In this document: in pieces, positions 33,164 to 35,980 of the stretch
Layout: each line of letters opens with the position of its first letter
Numbering within the stretch: position 1 is the stretch's first letter
Assembly: GCA_949300375.1 (NCBI GenBank)
Contig: CASGEB010000014.1
Location: forward strand, 1 to 35,980
Direction of reading: 5' to 3'
Length of the DNA: 35,980 bases
Source of the DNA: an uncultured Pseudomonadota bacterium
Lineage (GTDB): Bacteria; Pseudomonadota; Alphaproteobacteria; RF32; CAG-239
The notes under the pieces: model-generated
What the model saw: the letters and a program-made list of their open reading frames with translations, nothing else
The model's database searches: none
Told to the model about the DNA's origin: nothing
Made by a program: the position numbers and the translations under genes

Positions 33164-33275
33164 GAAAACGAATTTATACCAAAATCTTTTTTCAGGCATT
33201 TTTTGCCGGCTGTTGACCGGCCGTATAGTCTTGTGCCGAAAAAAGTTTAACAAGTTTTATGAAAGAAATAACACA

Positions 33276-35096
33276 ATGGAAATGCGCAATATTGCCATCA
33301 TCGCCCACGTAGACCATGGCAAAACCACAATGGTCGACGGCTTGTTAAAACAAAGCGGCACCTTCCGTGAAAACCAGAAAGTTGAAACTTGCGTCATGGA
33401 CAGCAATGACCTCGAACGTGAAAGAGGTATTACAATTCTGTCAAAATGTACTTCCGTCAATTGGAAAGGCACACATATTAATATCGTTGATACGCCGGGA
33501 CACGCTGATTTCGGCGGTGAAGTAGAACGCATTCTGTCTATGGTCGACGGCGTTGTTCTGCTTGTTGACTCTTCCGAAGGCCCGATGCCGCAAACCAAGT
33601 TTGTTCTCGGCAAGGCCTTAAAACTCGGCCTCTGCCCGATTGTCGTCATCAACAAAGCCGACAAAGCCGATGCCCGTGTTGACGCCGTTTTGGATGAAAT
33701 ATTTGATCTGTTCGTCAGTCTGAACGCCAATGACAAACAGCTGGACTTTCCGGTGCTTTACGCTTCCGGACGCAACGGCTGGGCCGTAAAGGAGATGACG
33801 GATGAGAAAAAAGATTTAACTCCGCTGTTCGAGCTGATTTGCTCTTATGTTCCGGCGCCGGCCTGCGACCCCGATGCTCCATTCTCCATGCTGGCTACCA
33901 CTTTGGAAGCCGACAAATTCATCGGGCGTCTGCTAACCGGCAAAGTCCAGTCCGGAACCCTGCACGTTAACGATACTGTCAAAGTCTTAAACGGCGAAAG
34001 CAAAGAAATCGAACGCGTCCGCATCAGCAAAATTCTGGCCTACTGCGGTCTGACCCGTGACAGTCTGGAAGAAGCCCACGCCGGAGACATCATTGCCGTG
34101 GCCGGAATTGTCAAAGGCACGGTAGCCGATACCATATGCGCTTTGGATGTTACTCAGGCCATCCATGCCCAGCCGATTGACCCGCCGACTTTGGCCATGA
34201 CTTTCTCAATCAACGATTCTCCTTTGGCCGGCCGCGAAGGCGACAAAGTTACTTCTCGTATGATTTGGGACAGGCTGTGCAAAGAAGCCGAGGGAAACAT
34301 TGCGCTAAGGATTTCCCGCACCGATTCGACAGATTCCTTTGAGGTCGCCGGACGAGGTGAACTCCAGCTCGGCGTATTGATTGAAACTATGCGCCGCGAA
34401 GGGTTCGAACTGTCCATTTCCCGTCCGCGCGTTCTGATGAAACGCGACGAAAACGGCGCCCTGCTTGAACCGATTGAAGAAGTTGTCGTTGATGTGGATG
34501 AAGAATTTTCCGGAAACGTGGTTGAAAAACTCGGCCGCCGACGCGGTGAATTGATAGAAATGATTCCGTCTCAGGTCGGCAACAAAGTCCGTCTGATATT
34601 CAATGCGCCGTCCCGTGGTTTGATTGGCTATCACTCCGAATTTTTAACCGACACACGCGGCACCGGCGTTATGAATCGTCTTTTCAAATGTTATGAACCC
34701 TATAAAGGCGAAATTGAAGGCCGCCGCAACGGTGTATTAATCTCCAGTGAAACCGGAACGGCCATTGCTTATTCTTTGTGGAAACTGCAGGATCGCGGTC
34801 CGATGTTTATTGACCCGGGCGTACCGGTCTATACCGGAATGATTATCGGCGAACATACCAAGCCGAATGATTTGGAAGTCAACCCTTGCAAGGCCAAACA
34901 GTTAACCAACATCCGCGCTGCAGGCAAAGACGAGGCTATTGATCTGATTCCGCCGCGCAAACTAACTTTGGAACAAGGGCTTTCTTACATTCAGGAAGAC
35001 GAACTCCTGGAAGTTACGCCCAAAACCCTGCGCCTGCGCAAACGGATTCTTGACCCGATTATGCGCAAACGGGCAAAACCCGATATTATCGAATAA
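33276..35096 (+). CDS. typA: Translational GTPase TypA/BipA
   Basis: A 606-residue, EF-G-like ribosome-associated GTPase involved in 50S assembly and in growth under cold or other stress. The G domain has AHVDHGKTT (10-18), RERGITILSKC with the switch-I threonine, DTPGH (72-76) and NKAD (126-129). The EF-Tu-like domain II, two alpha/beta domains and the BipA-specific C-terminal domain (QLTNIRAAGKDEAIDLIPPR; YIQEDELLEVTPKTLRLRKR) complete it. The start at 33276 begins the conserved MEMRNIAIIAHVDHGK; a 38-codon upstream extension has no family counterpart. A GAAAGAAATA ribosome site is present, and a terminator follows the stop. Confidence 0.97.
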   Translation: MEMRNIAIIAHVDHGKTTMVDGLLKQSGTFRENQKVETCVMDSNDLERERGITILSKCTSVNWKGTHINIVDTPGHADFGGEVERILSMVDGVVLLVDSSEGPMPQTKFVLGKALKLGLCPIVVINKADKADARVDAVLDEIFDLFVSLNANDKQLDFPVLYASGRNGWAVKEMTDEKKDLTPLFELICSYVPAPACDPDAPFSMLATTLEADKFIGRLLTGKVQSGTLHVNDTVKVLNGESKEIERVRISKILAYCGLTRDSLEEAHAGDIIAVAGIVKGTVADTICALDVTQAIHAQPIDPPTLAMTFSINDSPLAGREGDKVTSRMIWDRLCKEAEGNIALRISRTDSTDSFEVAGRGELQLGVLIETMRREGFELSISRPRVLMKRDENGALLEPIEEVVVDVDEEFSGNVVEKLGRRRGELIEMIPSQVGNKVRLIFNAPSRGLIGYHSEFLTDTRGTGVMNRLFKCYEPYKGEIEGRRNGVLISSETGTAIAYSLWKLQDRGPMFIDPGVPVYTGMIIGEHTKPNDLEVNPCKAKQLTNIRAAGKDEAIDLIPPRKLTLEQGLSYIQEDELLEVTPKTLRLRKRILDPIMRKRAKPDIIE

Positions 35097-35103
35097 CCTC
35101 CTG

Positions 35104-35134
35104 TCCCTGCCGATTATCGCGGCAGGGATTTTCT
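35104..35134 (+). terminator. Terminator of typA
   Basis: TCCCTGCCG (35104-35112) pairs with CGGCAGGGA (35120-35128) around a 7-nt loop, followed by TTTTC. Confidence 0.85.
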
Positions 35135-35180
35135 TTCAGTTTTTTCTAGCCAAAATCCTCCCCCTGTTTTTCAATAATGC

Positions 35181-35209
35181 TTGACATATAGACTTTACTG
35201 TGCTATAGT
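35181..35209 (+). promoter_or_regulatory. Near-consensus promoter in the non-coding region
   Basis: TTGACA (35181-35186), 17 nt, TATAGT (35204-35209): a perfect -35, optimal spacer and a one-mismatch -10. No supportable coding region follows for about 480 nt. A short hairpin, TCCGAA/TTCGGA (35224-35229 with 35237-35242), lies just after the predicted start. It may give a small RNA or a long leader to the 35699 gene. Confidence 0.6.
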
Positions 35210-35260
35210 AATCTTGATGTTGTTCCGAAGATTTGTTTCGGAGTGGCACCCACGTCTCCT

Positions 35261-35598
35261 GTCGTCCCCGGGCTTAGGCTCGGGGATCCACAGGCAACGG
35301 CAGGCGCACGGCGAGTTGAATGTACTGTGTTCCAGTGGTCGCGATGCTCCGGTGGGATTTGTGAATGACAAAGTGCTTTGAAATATTTGTCATCCCCGGG
35401 CGGCTGGTTTTAATGGTCATTGCCGGACTTGATCCGGCAATCCATCTGCTCGGCAGACGCGCGGCGAGTTGAAAACACTGTACTCCAGAGACCGCGTTGC
35501 TATGACGGAATTTGTGAATGACAAAGTGCTTTGAAATATTTGTCATCCCCGGGCGGCTGGTTTTAATTGTCATTGCCGGACTTGATCCGGCAATCCAG
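35261..35598 (+). repeat. Tandem ~153-bp repeats with REP-like hairpins
   Basis: Two full units (35261-35415 and 35416-35568) and the start of a third (35569-35598). A 58-bp segment is identical in both (35357-35414 and 35510-35567). Each unit begins with a hairpin of the form GTCATTGCCGGACTTGATCC (9-bp stem, loop CTTGA), the third copy being the same. In the first unit the stem bases have changed together (CCCCGGG side against CTCGGGG). A frame open on the minus strand through both units is repeat-derived and I do not call it. Confidence 0.85.
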
Positions 35599-35623
35599 AT
35601 AAAAAAAGAAGCCTTATGATTGA

Positions 35624-35654
35624 CCTGGATTCTCGGGTCAAGCCCGAGAATGAC
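35624..35654 (-). repeat. Fourth REP-like hairpin, inverted
   Basis: On the minus strand GTCATTCTCGGGCTTGACCC continues to GAGAATCCAGG: stem ATTCTCGGG with CCCGAGAAT and loop CTTGA. It is the same family as the tandem units but in the opposite direction, with compensating changes in both stem arms. Confidence 0.8.
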
Positions 35655-35698
35655 ACGAGAATGACATAAGAAAAGAATTTTTATAAGGGAGAAAGCCG

Positions 35699-35980
35699 AT
35701 GAGAAATGATAATACTATGCTACACATGAAACTTAATTCCGCGGTTTGTCTGACCGCGTTATTGGCTTTTCTCCCCTCCTCCACCTATGCCGGAATTTGT
35801 TTTCTGCCCGACTGTATGGACGAAGACGTCGTGCAGGGCGATATTAATATGAACATAAACTCCGATACTGAATATTGCGAGAAAGAGGGATATACCTATT
35901 ACTCTTCCGGCGAATGTCCGCAATATTATGCAAAAGTCGGAACCTGTTCCCGCGACGATCATTATCTGAAATGCGACGCC
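35699..35980 (+). CDS. Secreted cysteine-rich protein, N-terminal part (runs off right edge)
   Basis: 94 residues seen, open at the window edge. An N-terminal region with signal-peptide character (about 10-31: MKLNSAVCLTALLAFLPSST, then YAG) is followed by a mature part with eight cysteines in 63 residues. They are arranged in short units: CFLPDC, YCEKEGYTYYSSGECPQYY and VGTCSRDDHYLKC. GGGAG lies seven bases before the ATG. The pattern of evenly spaced Cys with Tyr-rich spacing suggests a disulfide-rich extracellular repeat protein; I do not recognise a family. It follows the non-coding repeat region and might use the promoter at 35181. Confidence 0.65.
   Translation, partial: MRNDNTMLHMKLNSAVCLTALLAFLPSSTYAGICFLPDCMDEDVVQGDINMNINSDTEYCEKEGYTYYSSGECPQYYAKVGTCSRDDHYLKCDA

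Noticed and set aside
33162..33275. Upstream extension of typA by 38 codons
   Set aside because: The family starts at MEMRNIAIIAHVDHGK. The extension overlaps the promoter/leader region and contains a hairpin.
35181..35381. 66-residue frame starting at the orphan promoter
   Set aside because: Its start overlaps the -35 box, there is no ribosome site, and it runs into the repeat units.
35274..35573. 99-residue open frame on the minus strand through the tandem repeats
   Set aside because: It is made of the repeat itself (the same peptide stretch occurs twice), has no ribosome site and no family character.

Overview
The window looks like the chromosome of an alphaproteobacterium with moderate-to-low GC, probably a host-associated or otherwise uncultured lineage. 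The reasons are inferential. The htpG promoter (and, less well, groES) fits the alphaproteobacterial RpoH pattern CTTG-N18-CCCATAT. Hairpin repeats of the GTCATT..CCGG-cttga-CCGG..AATCC type lie near the right end. The tRNA-Tyr/tRNA-Gly/tuf order is the usual bacterial one. Most genes are ordinary housekeeping genes; the accessory material is concentrated at about 12.1-22 kb and at the right edge.

Left part (1-11.1 kb): the start of tuf with tRNA-Gly and tRNA-Tyr, all on the minus strand. Divergent from these is a plus-strand run: murQ (muropeptide recycling), rlmB, an ABC ATPase, a 1150-residue protein that fuses GldF-like permease, GldG-like and DUF4340-like parts, a zinc/iron CDF exporter, three small exported proteins (nitroreductase-like, Cys-rich, PPC/DUF296-like), and a CPA2 antiporter that lacks an RCK domain.

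Middle (11.1-23.5 kb): a LysR regulator faces a four-gene operon whose members are normally cytosolic redox or cupin proteins but which here all carry export signals: carboxymuconolactone decarboxylase, cyclophilin-like protein, flavodoxin-like reductase and cupin. Next come an SPFH protein and an orphan gene. After these is a 2.8 kb AT-rich block, flanked by a related repeat at both ends and abutting tRNA-Ser. It holds a NUDIX gene and a B12/radical-SAM gene that has a one-base frameshift and an Hsp70 (YegD-like) tail. A cluster of small, mostly unrecognised genes and a family-2 glycosyltransferase follow.

Right part (23.5-36 kb): tRNA-Gly(GCC), a TM2 protein, groES-groEL, a BacNav-like ion channel, a prepilin peptidase, htpG, a two-cluster ferredoxin, a PfkB/adenosine-kinase-type sugar kinase, three unknown membrane proteins, typA/bipA, and then a 0.6 kb non-coding stretch. 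That stretch has a near-consensus promoter and 153-bp tandem repeats with REP-like hairpins. A Cys-rich secreted protein runs off the edge.

The best candidates for something undescribed are the exported redox/cupin operon, in which internal cytosolic-type starts remain behind the signal peptides, and the repeat-bounded radical SAM-Hsp70 block. No CRISPR array, complete transposase, integrase or phage structural gene was seen.
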